The position numbers were made by a program, and so were the translations under genes. Below the pieces are notes generated by a model. It did not search any database. It had not been told where the DNA came from and saw nothing but the letters and a program-made list of their open reading frames with translations. Below, one piece after another: positions 33,091-44,182 of a DNA stretch of 64,000 bases. Source of the DNA: Pseudomonas sp. GOM7 (GTDB lineage Bacteria > Pseudomonadota > Gammaproteobacteria > Pseudomonadales > Pseudomonadaceae); contig NZ_CP113519.1 of NCBI RefSeq assembly GCF_026723825.1, positions 1,054,001 through 1,118,000 on the forward strand, in the 5' to 3' direction. The number at the start of each line of letters is the position of its first letter. The first letter of the stretch is position 1.

Positions 33091-34755
33091 TCAACCGCGA
33101 TGCTGGGAGCGGAAGTGCTCGATCAGCCCCTGGGTGGAGGCATCGTTGGCCGGCTCGGCAGTGGCGCCGGTGAGGCGTTGATAGACCTCCTTGCCCATTT
33201 CCTTGCCCAGCTCCACGCCCCACTGGTCGAAGGCGTTGATGCCCCAGATGGCGCTCTGCACGAATACCTTGTGCTCATACAGCGCCACCAGCGCACCGAG
33301 GTTGAACGGGGCGATGCGGTTCATCACCAGAATGTTGCTCGGGCGGTTGCCAGGGATCACCTTGTGCGGCGCCAGACGTTGCACTTCATCTTCGGCCATG
33401 CCCTTGGCACGCAGTTCGGCCTCTGCCTCTTCGCGGGTCTTGCCCTGCATCAGCGCCTGGGCCTGCGACAGGCAGTTGGCGAACAGCCACTGGTGGTGGT
33501 CGGACAGCGGGTTGTAGCTGTTGACCGGGACGATGAAGTCCGCCGGCACCAGCAGGCGGCCCTGGTGCAGCAACTGGTGGTAGGCGTGCTGGCCATTGCA
33601 ACCGACGCCACCCCAGATGATCGGCCCGGTGGTGATGTCCAGCGCGCTGCCGTCCTGGCGCACGCTCTTGCCGTTGGACTCCATGTCGAGCTGCTGCAGG
33701 TGCTTGGTAAAGTTGCGCAGGTAGTGGTCGTAGGGCAGGATCGCCTGGCTCTGCGCGCCCCAGAAGTTGCTGTACCAGATGCCCAGCAGGGCCATCAGCA
33801 CCGGCATGTTCTCGGCCAGTGGCGCCTGGGTGAAGTGCTCGTCCATGGCGTAGGCACCGGCCAGCAGCTCCTTGAAGTTGGACACGCCGATGGCCAGGGC
33901 GATGGGCAGGCCGATGGCTGACCACAGCGAGTAGCGCCCACCGACCCAGTCCCACATGGGGAAGATGTTCTCCTCGCGGATGCCGAACTCGACAGCGGCC
34001 TTGCGGTTGCTGGTCACCGCGATGAAATGGCGGTGCAATTCCTCTTCAGGGCCACCCATGGCCAGGTACCAGTCACGCGCGGCCAGGGTGTTCTTGAGCG
34101 TTTCCAGAGTGCCGAAGGATTTGCTGGAGACGATGAACAAGGTAGTTTCCGGATCGAGGCGGGCGGTCAGCTCACGGAACTCGCTGCCGTCGATATTGGC
34201 CAGGTAGTGGCAGCGCACACCGCGCTGGGTGAAGGGGCGCAAGGCTTCGGAAACCAGTTGCGGGCCGAGGAAGGAGCCACCGATGCCGATGTTCACCACT
34301 TCCTTGATCGGTTTTTCGCTGTAGCCGCGCCACAGCCCGCTGTGCACACGGGTGACCAGTTCGGTCATCTGGTACAGCACGCGATGCACCTCGGGGATGA
34401 TGTCCTCGCCGTCCACCACCAGGCGCCGACCTACCGGGCTGCGCAGGGCGGTATGCAGGGCGGCGCGCTGCTCGGAGGCGTTGACCTGCTCGCCGTTGTA
34501 CAGCGCCTCGATGGCATCGCCCAGGCGCGCCTGCTCGGCGAGCTGGATGAGCAGATCCAGGCTGTGTTCGTTGATCAGATTCTTCGAGTAATCGAGCAGC
34601 AGGCCGCAACTGTCCAGCGAGAAGCGCTGGAAACGGCGGGGATCGCTGGCGAAGGCCTCACGCATGCTGAAACCGGCCATCTCCTCGCGGTGCTGGCGCA
34701 GGGCCTGCCAGGCGGGCAGGGTGGTAACGTCGTGAGGCTGTTGATAGTAGGCCAT
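33091..34755 (-). CDS. pgi: glucose-6-phosphate isomerase
   Basis: A 554-residue enzyme interconverting glucose-6-phosphate and fructose-6-phosphate. Seen are [11 protein letters not shown] (phosphate loop, ~152-162), [13 protein letters not shown], the family signature around [17 protein letters not shown], and the catalytic Glu/His region [18 protein letters not shown] near residue 386. Start ATG 34755 ([10 protein letters not shown]) follows CAGGAGTTCCG. A terminator stands between panC and this gene, so pgi probably has its own promoter. Confidence 0.97.
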   Translation of the reverse strand: MAYYQQPHDVTTLPAWQALRQHREEMAGFSMREAFASDPRRFQRFSLDSCGLLLDYSKNLINEHSLDLLIQLAEQARLGDAIEALYNGEQVNASEQRAALHTALRSPVGRRLVVDGEDIIPEVHRVLYQMTELVTRVHSGLWRGYSEKPIKEVVNIGIGGSFLGPQLVSEALRPFTQRGVRCHYLANIDGSEFRELTARLDPETTLFIVSSKSFGTLETLKNTLAARDWYLAMGGPEEELHRHFIAVTSNRKAAVEFGIREENIFPMWDWVGGRYSLWSAIGLPIALAIGVSNFKELLAGAYAMDEHFTQAPLAENMPVLMALLGIWYSNFWGAQSQAILPYDHYLRNFTKHLQQLDMESNGKSVRQDGSALDITTGPIIWGGVGCNGQHAYHQLLHQGRLLVPADFIVPVNSYNPLSDHHQWLFANCLSQAQALMQGKTREEAEAELRAKGMAEDEVQRLAPHKVIPGNRPSNILVMNRIAPFNLGALVALYEHKVFVQSAIWGINAFDQWGVELGKEMGKEVYQRLTGATAEPANDASTQGLIEHFRSQHRG

Positions 34756-34778
34756 CGGAACTCCTGATCCGCAAAAGC

Positions 34779-34804
34779 AAAAAGGCCCGGATTCGTCCCG
34801 GGCC
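34779..34804 (-). terminator. Rho-independent terminator after panC
   Basis: On the minus strand GGCCCGG/CCGGGCC with a seven-base loop, followed by TTTTTGCTTTT. It closes the panB-panC transcript just before pgi. Confidence 0.9.
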
Positions 34805-34836
34805 ATGAAAGTGTAACCGCCTGGCTTTGGATGCAG

Positions 34837-35694
34837 CTACTGGCCCGGCAGTTCAACCAGAAGGTTGTCGATCAGGCGCGTCTTGCCCAGGTGTGCGGCG
34901 GTCAGTATCACCAGGTGACGGTCGTCGATGACGGCTGGACGCAGGCTGATGGCGTTGCGGATTTCCAGGTAGTCCGGCACGAAGCCGGCCTGGCGCTGTT
35001 GCGCCTGAGCTGCCTCGATCAGGCGCTGGTAATCGCGCGCACCGCGGCGCAGCTCCTCGGCGATGGCTTGCAGGCTGCGGTACAGCGCCGGGGCGGCGGC
35101 GCGCTGCTCGGCACTGAGGTAGCCGTTGCGCGACGACAGCGCCAGGCCGTCTTCGGCGCGCTGGGTTGGCGCGCCGACGATCTGGATGGGCATGTCGAGG
35201 TCGCGTACCAGGGTACGGATCACCGCCAGTTGCTGGTAGTCCTTCTCGCCGAATACGGCGATATCCGGCTGCACCATGTTGAACAGCTTGGTCACCACCG
35301 TGGCCACACCCTCGAAATGCCCCGGGCGGCTGGCACCGCACAGGCCTTCGGACACGCCCTGCACCATCACCCGCGTCTGGCCGGCCATGCCCTGTGGATA
35401 CATTTCGCTGACATCCGGGTGGAACAGCAGGTGGCAGCCTGCACCGAGCAGCTTCTCCTGGTCGGCGGCCAGGGTGCGCGGGTACTTGTCGAGGTCTTCA
35501 GTGGGGCCGAACTGCAACGGGTTGACGAAGATGCTGGCAACCACGAAGTCGGCGCGCTGGGCAGCGATCTGCACCAGCGAGACATGCCCGGCATGCAGGT
35601 TGCCCATGGTCGGCACGAAACCGATGCGTTTGCCCTCGGCGCGAGCCTGGGCGATGGCGGCGCGCAGCTCGCGCAGGGTGGTAACGGTGTTCAT
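34837..35694 (-). CDS. panC: pantothenate synthetase
   Basis: A 285-residue enzyme joining pantoate and beta-alanine with ATP. It has the nucleotidyl-transferase motif [14 protein letters not shown] (residues ~29-42, HxGH-type), then [12 protein letters not shown] and [11 protein letters not shown], and a C-terminal KMSKS-like SSRNGYL. The start codon overlaps the panB stop (ATGA), giving a coupled panBC operon. No panD is found between panC and pgi, where P. aeruginosa carries it. Confidence 0.97.
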   Translation of the reverse strand: MNTVTTLRELRAAIAQARAEGKRIGFVPTMGNLHAGHVSLVQIAAQRADFVVASIFVNPLQFGPTEDLDKYPRTLAADQEKLLGAGCHLLFHPDVSEMYPQGMAGQTRVMVQGVSEGLCGASRPGHFEGVATVVTKLFNMVQPDIAVFGEKDYQQLAVIRTLVRDLDMPIQIVGAPTQRAEDGLALSSRNGYLSAEQRAAAPALYRSLQAIAEELRRGARDYQRLIEAAQAQQRQAGFVPDYLEIRNAISLRPAVIDDRHLVILTAAHLGKTRLIDNLLVELPGQ

Positions 35695-36491
35695 GCGGAG
35701 AAACCATGTTCGGCAGCGGGGAAGCTGCCGTCCTTGACGGCCTTGACGTAGGCGCCGATGGCGTCGGCAATGCTGCCCTGGCCGTCCATGAAATTGCGCA
35801 CGAACTTGGGCGTGCGCCCCGACAGCGACAGGCCGAGCATGTCGTGCTGCACCAGCACCTGACCATCGGTGGCGTTACCGGCACCGATGCCGATGACCGG
35901 AATCTGCACTGCCTGGGTGATCTCGGCGGCCAGCTCGCTGGGCACGCATTCGAGCAGCAGCATGGCGGCGCCGGCCTGTTCCAGGGCCATGGCATCGGCA
36001 CGCATCTGCCGCGCCTGGGCTTCCTGGCGGCCCTGCACCTTGTAACCGCCGAGCAGGTTCACCGCCTGCGGGGTCAGGCCCAGGTGCGCGCATACCGGCA
36101 CGCCGCGTTCGGCCAGCAGGCGGATGGGTTCGGCCAGCCAGCCTGCACCCTCGAGCTTGACCATATGCGCGCCGGCTTGCATCAGCGCGGCGCTGTTGAG
36201 CAGTGCCTGTTCGGTGGTGGCGTAGGCCATGAACGGCAGGTCGGTGATGATCAACGCGCCCTGATTGCCGCGTTTGACACAGGCGGTGTGGTAAGCCATG
36301 TCCGCGACGCTGACCGGCAGGGTGCTGTCGTGGCCTTGCAGTACCATGCCCAGGGAGTCGCCGACCAGCAGCACGTCGACACCGGCCTGGCTGGCGACCT
36401 GGGCGAAGGTGGCGTCATAGCAGGTCAGCATGACGATCTTCTCGCCGTTTTGCTTGCAGCTCTGCAGGGTGGTCAGGGTGACGTCAGGCAT
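35691..36491 (-). CDS. panB: 3-methyl-2-oxobutanoate hydroxymethyltransferase
   Basis: A 266-residue TIM-barrel enzyme making ketopantoate from alpha-ketoisovalerate and methylene-THF. Signatures: [38 protein letters not shown] with the metal-binding Asp, and a C-terminal [20 protein letters not shown]. The ATG follows AGGACCCTTGAA. It is the first gene of panBC. The 375 bases upstream separate it from folK and contain a transposon-like repeat. Confidence 0.97.
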   Translation of the reverse strand: MPDVTLTTLQSCKQNGEKIVMLTCYDATFAQVASQAGVDVLLVGDSLGMVLQGHDSTLPVSVADMAYHTACVKRGNQGALIITDLPFMAYATTEQALLNSAALMQAGAHMVKLEGAGWLAEPIRLLAERGVPVCAHLGLTPQAVNLLGGYKVQGRQEAQARQMRADAMALEQAGAAMLLLECVPSELAAEITQAVQIPVIGIGAGNATDGQVLVQHDMLGLSLSGRTPKFVRNFMDGQGSIADAIGAYVKAVKDGSFPAAEHGFSA

Positions 36492-36724
36492 TTCAAGGGT
36501 CCTCGCTCAGGCCTGGTATACGGCTTCTAACCGGCAGCAATCCGGCCTGGATTGGCATAAAGGTGCACCCGGCAGTGGGCGACGGGACGCCTATAGTCCC
36601 GATGGGGGGGCATGAAGTCAATTGCAGGTGTTACCGCCCTGTTACTGGCGTTACCGCCAATGCCAGAGGGATGCACTCGATGGGGGCTGTCGCCTGGATA
36701 CATGGGGCGCGCAGCCAGGGCTCT
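36492..36724. other. panB upstream region, no gene seen
   Basis: 233 bases between panB and the repeat element. It includes a short direct repeat around GTTACCGCC (36639-36657). No open frame with family similarity and no clear -35/-10 pair was recognised, though the panB promoter should lie here. Confidence 0.4.
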
Positions 36725-36868
36725 AACAGGCTGTTGAAAAACTATCTGCGTTGCCTGGCCGTCGTTAAAAACAGCCTCAAAATGCTCATTTACAGCACGT
36801 AAACTGCGCTTTTTCGGCTGTTTTTGCCTAGGCCAGCCTGCCTCGTCTACGTTTTTCAACGGCCTGCT
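36725..36868. repeat. 144-bp transposon-like (MITE-like) repeat
   Basis: The left end AACAGGCTGTTGAAAAAC and right end GTTTTTCAACGGCCTGCT are inverted repeats with two mismatches over 18 bases. The inside contains further imperfect symmetry (AAAACAGCC...GGCTGTTTTT, 36768-36827). The right end runs into the folK stop codon. The size and ends suggest a non-autonomous mobile repeat; no transposase is present. Confidence 0.65.
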
Positions 36869-37352
36869 AATCGGTCAGGCGTTCCAGCCCGGTGAAGGGG
36901 CAGGCGGCGAGTAGTTCGGGCAAGCTTCGGCCATCGGGCAGCAGCAGCTCGGGCGCCAGCTCGGCCAGTGGGTAGAGCACGAACGGGCGGGCCTGCATGT
37001 GGTAGTGCGGCACGGTGAGGCGTTCGTCGTCGATCAGCCGTTGGCCGAACAGCAGGATATCCAGGTCCAGGGTGCGTGGGCCCCAGCGCTCGGCCTTGCG
37101 CACGCGCCCCTGTTCCTGCTCTATGCGCTGCAAGGCATCGAGCAGTGTCCAGGGCTGCAGCTCGGTATCCAGCGCGGCCACGGCATTGACGTAGCGTGGC
37201 TGGTCGGGCGGGCCCAGCGGGTCGCTGGCATACAGCGAAGAGTGAGCGACCAGATGGCTCTGTGGTAGTTGAGCCAGGGCGGCGAGCGCGCTGTGCAGTT
37301 GCAGGCGGGGCGTGTCGAGATTGCTGCCCAGGCCGATGTAGACCCGTTCCAT
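36867..37352 (-). CDS. folK: 6-hydroxymethyl-7,8-dihydropterin pyrophosphokinase (HPPK)
   Basis: A 161-residue enzyme of folate synthesis. It has the N-terminal YIGLGSNLDTPRLQL, YASDPLGPPDQPRYVNAV and the HPPK signature RWGPRTLDLDILLFG with the Mg-binding Asp pair, then HYHMQARPFVLYPL. ATG 37352 overlaps the pcnB stop as TGATG; a GTG one codon earlier is also in frame. The stop TAG is shared with the inner end of a repeat element, so the last residue(s) may have been altered by its insertion. Confidence 0.96.
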   Translation of the reverse strand: MERVYIGLGSNLDTPRLQLHSALAALAQLPQSHLVAHSSLYASDPLGPPDQPRYVNAVAALDTELQPWTLLDALQRIEQEQGRVRKAERWGPRTLDLDILLFGQRLIDDERLTVPHYHMQARPFVLYPLAELAPELLLPDGRSLPELLAACPFTGLERLTD

Positions 37353-38758
37353 CACTCGGCGCTGCCAGTGTTCTCGGCACCACGCTTGCGTCGGCCACCG
37401 CTACGCCGGCGCTTGCGCGGCGCGCTGCCTGCCGCTTCCGGCTTGCCGGCCAGGTCACGGATCATCTGCCGGCGCTGGCTGTCGGCGGCATGCTGATATT
37501 CCGTCCACCACTCACCCAGGCCTTCGGTGTCCTCGCCGGCACGTTCGCGCAGCAGGAGGAAGTCGTAACCGGCGCGGAAGCGTGGATTCTCCAGCAACAG
37601 GTCGGCGCGCTTGCCGCTGCGTCGTGGCAGGCGCTCCTGCATGTCCCAGATCTCGCGAATCGGGATGGTGAAGCGCTTGGGGACGGCGATGCGCTGGCAT
37701 TGCTCGACGATCAGCGTGTGGGCGGCTTCCTGCATGGCGGGAATCGGCGGCATGCCCTTGCTCTGCAATTGCAGCACGCGCGCCGGCAGGGCGGGCCAGA
37801 GCAGGGCGGCGAAGAGGAAGGCGGGGGTGACCGACTTGCCCTCGTGGATGCGGTCGTCGGTGTTGATCAGCGCTTCGCGGATCAGCTTCTCGGTGTATTC
37901 GGGGTTGCGTGCGAGCGCCTCGCCGCTGGCCGGGAACAACTGGGCGAAGAGGTCATGCTCGACCAGCAGGTCGAAGGTGTATTCGGCGTAACCGGAGAGG
38001 AACAGCTTGAGCACTTCGTCGAACAGGCGCGCAGCGGGGATGTCACGTAGCATCGGCGCCAGGCGACGGATCGGCGCGGCGCTGTGCTTCTCGATGTCGA
38101 AATCCAGCTTGGCGGCGAAACGTACCGCGCGCAGCATGCGCACCGGGTCTTCCAGGTAACGCTGCTCCGGGTCGCCGATCAGGCGTACCAGGTGGTTGCG
38201 CACGTCATGCATGCCACGGGCGTAGTCGAGGATGTGTTCCTGGGTCGGGTCGTAATACAGCGCGTTGATGGTGAAGTCGCGGCGCTGGGCATCGTCTTCC
38301 AGGGTGCCGTAGACGTTGTCACGCAGGATGCGCCCGCTCTCGTGGCGTGCGGCCTGGTTGCTGTTTTCCTCGTCCTCGCCCTGTGGGTGATTGGCGCGGA
38401 AGGTGGCGACCTCGATGATCTCGCGGCCGAAATGCACGTGCACCAGCTTGAAGCGACGGCCGATCACCCGCGCATTGCGGAACTCGGCGCGCACCTGCTC
38501 GGGGGTGGCGCTGGTGGCCACGTCGAAATCCTTGGGATCGAGATCCAGCAGCAGGTCGCGCACGCAGCCACCGACCAGATAGGCCTGATAACCGGCGCGC
38601 TGCAGGCGCTCGACGACGCTGATGGCGTGACGGCTGATCTCGTTACGCTTGAGCGGGTGTTGGTTATTGCTCAGCACTTCGGGCGTGCTGCGAGGGCGGG
38701 GTACGCGGCGCAGGGGCGAGCGGAAGGACGTAAACAGCTTTTTCAGCATGGGATGCAC
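37352..38758 (-). CDS. pcnB: poly(A) polymerase I
   Basis: A 468-residue class II nucleotidyltransferase that adds 3' poly(A) tails and so promotes RNA decay. The catalytic region LVGGCVRDLLLDLDPKDFDVA (split at residues 61-81) carries the Gly-Gly and Asp-x-Asp elements, RRDFTINALYYDP follows, and the C-terminal tail is Arg/Lys-rich (RKRRRSGGRRKRG). It starts at 38758 (MHPMLKK) or, more like relatives, at ATG 38749 (MLKKLF). It lies downstream of crcZ, as in P. aeruginosa, and is coupled to folK. Confidence 0.96.
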   Translation of the reverse strand: MHPMLKKLFTSFRSPLRRVPRPRSTPEVLSNNQHPLKRNEISRHAISVVERLQRAGYQAYLVGGCVRDLLLDLDPKDFDVATSATPEQVRAEFRNARVIGRRFKLVHVHFGREIIEVATFRANHPQGEDEENSNQAARHESGRILRDNVYGTLEDDAQRRDFTINALYYDPTQEHILDYARGMHDVRNHLVRLIGDPEQRYLEDPVRMLRAVRFAAKLDFDIEKHSAAPIRRLAPMLRDIPAARLFDEVLKLFLSGYAEYTFDLLVEHDLFAQLFPASGEALARNPEYTEKLIREALINTDDRIHEGKSVTPAFLFAALLWPALPARVLQLQSKGMPPIPAMQEAAHTLIVEQCQRIAVPKRFTIPIREIWDMQERLPRRSGKRADLLLENPRFRAGYDFLLLRERAGEDTEGLGEWWTEYQHAADSQRRQMIRDLAGKPEAAGSAPRKRRRSGGRRKRGAENTGSAE

Positions 38759-38880
38759 TGTGTGGAGGCGTGACCGGCCAGACGAAACGATGACCGCATG
38801 ATTGCAGCGGATTCTAGCATCGTGTCGGGAGAAGATGTGTAGAGGGGCGGCAGGCGGGGATCCGGGAACCGGAAGCTACT

Positions 38881-39239
38881 GGGGGAGCCTAAGCTCCCCC
38901 CCAAGTTGGTGCGTGCTTCTTTTTTATTGTTATTGAGGGCCTGTTGTTCTTGTTGTGTGGCCCTTCCCGGCTTGCCGTGGCTTACCGGGTGCTCCCCAGA
39001 GCGGGGAGCCAATAGCAAACGGATTTCTTTGGACGCTGATGTTGCCATTACCAACCAGTTCCGGCGCTGCCTGAAGGCAGTTTTGTTGTTCTCAGCCTGG
39101 CTGCAGGGGCGAACCCCTCGCGGCAACTCCTCTCCAAAAGAATCAGTTAGCTGCGCCTCCGTACCTTGTTGTTCTTGTTGTTCTGGAGTCGTTACGTCTT
39201 GTTCTTGTTATGGGTCACTGCTTGTTATTGTTGTTGTGC
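38881..39239 (-). ncRNA. crcZ: CrcZ regulatory small RNA
   Basis: The position between cbrB and pcnB is that of CrcZ in P. aeruginosa. Read on the minus strand the predicted RNA starts GCACAACAACAATAACAAGC. It carries about six A-rich CA motifs (AAnAAnAA type) near 39221-39239, 39199-39211, 39165-39187, 39083-39093, 38940-38958 and 38918-38936. Such motifs sequester Hfq/Crc and so relieve catabolite repression. A GGGGGAGC/GCTCCCCC hairpin at 38881-38900 may mark the 3' end, but there is no U-run, so the end is approximate. The 5' end is inferred from the promoter. Confidence 0.88.
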
Positions 39240-39248
39240 CAGAGATAA

Positions 39249-39264
39249 AGCAGATGCCGTGCCA
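39249..39264 (-). promoter_or_regulatory. sigma54 promoter of crcZ
   Basis: On the minus strand TGGCACGGCATCTGCT, with GG and GC ten bases apart, about eleven bases before the predicted RNA start. RpoN- and CbrB-dependent crcZ transcription is known in Pseudomonas. Confidence 0.9.
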
Positions 39265-39320
39265 GTTTTTTAAAAGCCTTGTAAATCAAGGGCTTGAGGA
39301 TTCTGTTGGCAGGGAGGGCG

Positions 39321-39359
39321 AAAAAAAAGCCGGTTTTTCGTTACCTTTGAACCCGGCTT
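39321..39359 (-). terminator. Rho-independent terminator of cbrB
   Basis: On the minus strand AAGCCGG/CCGGCTT with a loop of about 19 bases, ending in TTTTTT. It lies between the CbrB site and the crcZ promoter. Confidence 0.75.
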
Positions 39360-39360
39360 C

Positions 39361-39386
39361 TGTTACGAAATATTGAAGCGGTAACA
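39361..39386. promoter_or_regulatory. CbrB binding site (UAS of crcZ)
   Basis: TGTTAC-N14-GTAACA, a perfect dyad matching the published CbrB recognition pattern. It is centred about 134 bases upstream of the crcZ start, a normal distance for a sigma54 activator. Confidence 0.88.
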
Positions 39387-39431
39387 GCCTGCGGAACCTC
39401 CGCTTGACCAGGCTGTCACCGTGCAGCTTTG

Positions 39432-40868
<1,437 letters not shown>

Positions 40869-40924
40869 TTCGGTCTCTCGACGGTCACTTGAGGGACTGC
40901 CGGTGGCAACCCTTCTGTCGCTGT

Positions 40925-43873
40925 TTACATCGCTACGGACGTCGCCTCGACATGCCTTGGCAGGGTGATCCGGAAACGAGTGCCCAGTTGGCGCTCGGGA
41001 TCGGCCGGGCTGTCGATTGTTATCTGTCCATAATGCTCTTCCACGATCGAATAGACCAGCGCAAGGCCCAGTCCGGTACCTTCACCCGGATCCTTGGTGG
41101 TGAAGAACGGCTCGAACAGACGGTCGAGGATGGCCTTGGGAATACCACTGCCCTCGTCCTCGACTATCAGGTCGACGGTATGCTCGCTGGCCTCGCTGCG
41201 CACGCGGATGGCACCACCGGGCGGCGAGGCGTCGCGGGCGTTGGAAAGCAGGTTGATCAGCACCTGGGCCAGGCGCTGCGGGTCGCCATAGGCCCAGTGC
41301 TGCGGGTCGCACAGGTTGTAGAACTGGATGTCGAAGTTGCGTTTGTTCAGCGACAGCAGGCCGATGGCATCCTGCGCTACGTCGGCCAGGCACACCGGCT
41401 CGTCGTTGCGCTGGTGGCTGCCGGAGTGGGCGAAGCTCATCAGCGACTGGACGATACGCGACACGCGCTTGGTCTGCTCGAGGATCTGCCCGCTGATCTC
41501 GGTCAGCTCGGCATCGGCCTCGCGTTCTTCGCGCAGGTTCTGCGCCAGGCAGGCGATGCCGGTGATGGGGTTGCCGATCTCGTGGGCCACACCGGCGGCC
41601 AGGCGGCCGATGCTGGCCAGGCGCTCGGAGTGCACCAGTTTGTCACCGAGCATCTGAGTTTCGGTCTGATCCTCCACCAGCAGCACCAGGCCACTGTTAC
41701 CGGGGGCCAGGGGCTCGTTGATCGCCGCCTTGTGCAGGTTCAGCCAGCGGGTCTGGCCGTCCAGCGCCAGGTGCTGCTTGTGCAGGTGCTGGTCGGGGCG
41801 TTCGATGAAGTTCTGCAGCAGGCTCTGCCAGGGCTCGGCCAGGGCGCTCAGGCGCGAACCGACGATACGCTGGGCGGGAATCTCGGTGAGCTCTTCCATG
41901 GCCCGATTCCACATCAGGATCTCCTGATCCTTGGCCAGCGAGCAGACGCCCATGGGCAACTCCTGCAGGGTCTGGCGGTGATAGCGGCGCAGGGCGTCGA
42001 GTTCGGCGGCCAGGCCAGTGAGGCGCGACTGGTAATCCTCCAGGCGGCTTTCGATGAAGTGAATGTCCTCGGTGACGTAACCCTCGGAGCCGGACTTGTA
42101 GGGCAGGAAGGTCTCGACGATGTCCTGCGCCACGCTCGGCCCCATCAGGCCGGAGAGGTTGGCCTCGATGCGATCACGCAGACGGCGCAGGGCATAGGGA
42201 CGGCTTTCGTCGAACGGCAGGTGCAGGTCGCGCAGTGCCTGTTGCACTTCGCGCTGGGCGGTCTTGGCGCCGAGCGGTTTGGCCAGTTGCGCGGCGAACT
42301 CCTGCGGGGTAACGGCGAGCAGCTCGCGGCGTTGCGGGCGGCGCACGTTGTCCACTGCACAGGCTTCGGCGGCACTCTTTTCCTCGGGGCTGGCTTCGGT
42401 GAACAGCGACACCAGGGTGAAGGCCAGCACGTTGGCGGCCAGCGAGGCGATGGCCGCCAGGTGCCAACTGGCGTCGTCGAGCACGTAGATGACATCGAAC
42501 AGCGGCAGATAGAAGCCTTCCAGATTGCCCAGCAACGGCAGCAGCATGGTCACCGCCCAGACGCTGATGCCCGCCAGCAGGCCGGCGAGGAAGCCGCGGC
42601 GGTTGGCCGTCTGCCAATACAGCACCGAGAGCACGCCCGGGAGGAACTGCAGGGTGGCGACGAAGGCGACGATGCCCAGGTTGGCCAGATCCTGCTGCGC
42701 GCCGAGCAACAGGTAGAAGCCGTAGCCGGCCATGATGATGGCGATGATCAGGGCGCGGCGCGTCCATTTCAGCCAGCGGTAGATATTGCCTTCGGCCGGC
42801 GGCTGGTACAGCGGCAGCACCAGATGGTTGAGCGCCATGCCTGAAAGCGCCAGGGTCGAGACGATGATCAGGCCGCTGGAGGCCGACAGCCCGCCGACGT
42901 AGGCGAGCAGCGCCAGTGTGGGGCTGTTCACCGCGATGCCCAGGCCGAGGGTGAAGTATTCCGGGTTGGTGGTGGCGCCGAGCTTGAGGCCGGCCCAGAG
43001 GATCAGCGGCACCGCCAGGCTCATCAGCAGCAGGAACAGCGGCAGGCCCCAACTGGCGCTGACCATCGCGCGCGGGTTGAGGTTCTCGGTGAAGGTCATG
43101 TGATACATGTGCGGCATGACGATGGCCGAGGCGAAGAACACCAGCAGTAGCGTGCGCCAGGGGCCTTCCTGCAGCGGCGTGTGTAGGGTGGAGAGTGCTG
43201 CCTGGTTCTGCACCAGCCAGATCTCCAGCTCGCGCGGGCCGCCGAACACGTGGTACAGCGCGTAGAAACCGATGATCCCCAGCGCCCCCAGCTTGACCAG
43301 CGACTCGAAGGCGATGGCGAACACCAGTCCCTCGTGCTTCTCACGGGTGGCGATATGGCGTGCACCGAAGAGGATGGTGAACAGGATGATCAGCGCGCAG
43401 TAGCTCAGCGCCACCTTCTCTTGCAGCGGCTCGCGGCTGAGGATGCCCACCGAATCGGCCACCGCCTGGATCTGTAAGGCCAGCAGCGGCAATACGCCAA
43501 TCAGCATGAACAGGGTGGTCAGCGCCCCGGCCCAGGTGCTGCGAAAGCGGAAGGCGAACAGGTCGGCCAGCGAGGACAACTGGTAGGTGCGGGTGATGCG
43601 CAGGATGGGGTAGAGCAACACCGGCGCCAGCAGGAAGGCCCCGGACACCCCCAGGTAACTGGCGAGAAAGCCATAGCCATACTGATAGGCCAGGCCCACC
43701 GTGCCATAGAAGGCCCAGGCACTGGCGTAGACGCCCAGCGACAGGGTGTAGGTCAGGGGGTGGCGGATGATCGCGCGCGGGATCAGCCCATGCTCGCTGA
43801 CCCAGGCCACGCCGAACAGCGCCAGCAGGTAGCCGGCGCTGATCAGCACCAGTTCGCTCAGACTAAAGCTCAT
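40925..43873 (-). CDS. cbrA: sensor histidine kinase CbrA with SLC5-like transporter domain
   Basis: About 982 residues. The N-terminal half has some thirteen membrane segments of the sodium/solute symporter (SLC5) type (for example [16 protein letters not shown] and the [18 protein letters not shown] motif). A linker and PAS-like region follow, then HisKA with the phospho-accepting His764 in [13 protein letters not shown], then a HATPase domain ([31 protein letters not shown]). Partner of CbrB. ATG 43873 overlaps the cbrX stop; in-frame GTG 43882 and ATG 43879 are alternatives. Confidence 0.97.
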   Translation of the reverse strand: MSFSLSELVLISAGYLLALFGVAWVSEHGLIPRAIIRHPLTYTLSLGVYASAWAFYGTVGLAYQYGYGFLASYLGVSGAFLLAPVLLYPILRITRTYQLSSLADLFAFRFRSTWAGALTTLFMLIGVLPLLALQIQAVADSVGILSREPLQEKVALSYCALIILFTILFGARHIATREKHEGLVFAIAFESLVKLGALGIIGFYALYHVFGGPRELEIWLVQNQAALSTLHTPLQEGPWRTLLLVFFASAIVMPHMYHMTFTENLNPRAMVSASWGLPLFLLLMSLAVPLILWAGLKLGATTNPEYFTLGLGIAVNSPTLALLAYVGGLSASSGLIIVSTLALSGMALNHLVLPLYQPPAEGNIYRWLKWTRRALIIAIIMAGYGFYLLLGAQQDLANLGIVAFVATLQFLPGVLSVLYWQTANRRGFLAGLLAGISVWAVTMLLPLLGNLEGFYLPLFDVIYVLDDASWHLAAIASLAANVLAFTLVSLFTEASPEEKSAAEACAVDNVRRPQRRELLAVTPQEFAAQLAKPLGAKTAQREVQQALRDLHLPFDESRPYALRRLRDRIEANLSGLMGPSVAQDIVETFLPYKSGSEGYVTEDIHFIESRLEDYQSRLTGLAAELDALRRYHRQTLQELPMGVCSLAKDQEILMWNRAMEELTEIPAQRIVGSRLSALAEPWQSLLQNFIERPDQHLHKQHLALDGQTRWLNLHKAAINEPLAPGNSGLVLLVEDQTETQMLGDKLVHSERLASIGRLAAGVAHEIGNPITGIACLAQNLREEREADAELTEISGQILEQTKRVSRIVQSLMSFAHSGSHQRNDEPVCLADVAQDAIGLLSLNKRNFDIQFYNLCDPQHWAYGDPQRLAQVLINLLSNARDASPPGGAIRVRSEASEHTVDLIVEDEGSGIPKAILDRLFEPFFTTKDPGEGTGLGLALVYSIVEEHYGQITIDSPADPERQLGTRFRITLPRHVEATSVAM

Positions 43874-44039
43874 CGGCATCACGTTGGCTCTGCAGGATGA
43901 AGGTGACGACGATGAGGATCAGCCACAGCAGATAGGGCCGGTACCAGGCACCGTTGGGGTCGATCCACCAGTCCATGATGGCCGGGGAGAACAGATAGAT
44001 CCCCACCACCAGGATCAGAACCAGTCGGTAGATATACAT
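43863..44039 (-). CDS. cbrX: small membrane protein CbrX
   Basis: A 58-residue protein starting MYIYRLVLILVVGIYLFSPA and containing WWIDPNGAWYRPY between two membrane helices, ending SQRDADEL. It overlaps the cbrA start by about eleven bases (ATGAGCTTTAG), so translation is probably coupled. Its position and size match the short ORF called cbrX upstream of cbrA in Pseudomonas, which affects cbrA expression. The two helices and the coupling are visible; the molecular role is unknown. Confidence 0.85.
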   Translation of the reverse strand: MYIYRLVLILVVGIYLFSPAIMDWWIDPNGAWYRPYLLWLILIVVTFILQSQRDADEL

Positions 44040-44113
44040 GTGGCAACTCGTCGGAAGATGCCCCGATGGTAAAGGAAGCGGCGCGCTTCAAGCCACAAAC
44101 TTGAGGCTTACCC

Positions 44114-44182
44114 TAGGGTGCGCTGTGCGCACCGAGACCGTACACGGTTCGCTTGGCGGATCGGTGCGCGCAGCGCACCCTA
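44114..44182. repeat. REP-like palindrome overlapping the gluQ stop
   Basis: TAGGGTGCGCTGTGCGCACCGA and TCGGTGCGCGCAGCGCACCCTA are almost perfect inverted arms. The rightmost CTA is the complement of the gluQ TAG stop. Confidence 0.8.

Noticed and set aside
38906..39240. Repeated TTGTTGTTCTTGTTG tracts that might suggest a CRISPR or microsatellite
   Set aside because: Spacing is irregular and there are no spacers; the tracts are complements of the CA motifs of CrcZ.
38906..39376. 156-codon + strand frame between pcnB and cbrB
   Set aside because: It is antisense to crcZ and its promoter; Cys/Val runs come from translating the complement of CA motifs.
43879..44091. 70-codon minus-strand frame overlapping cbrX
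   Set aside because: Out of frame with cbrX, whose two membrane helices and overlap with cbrA make it the better reading.
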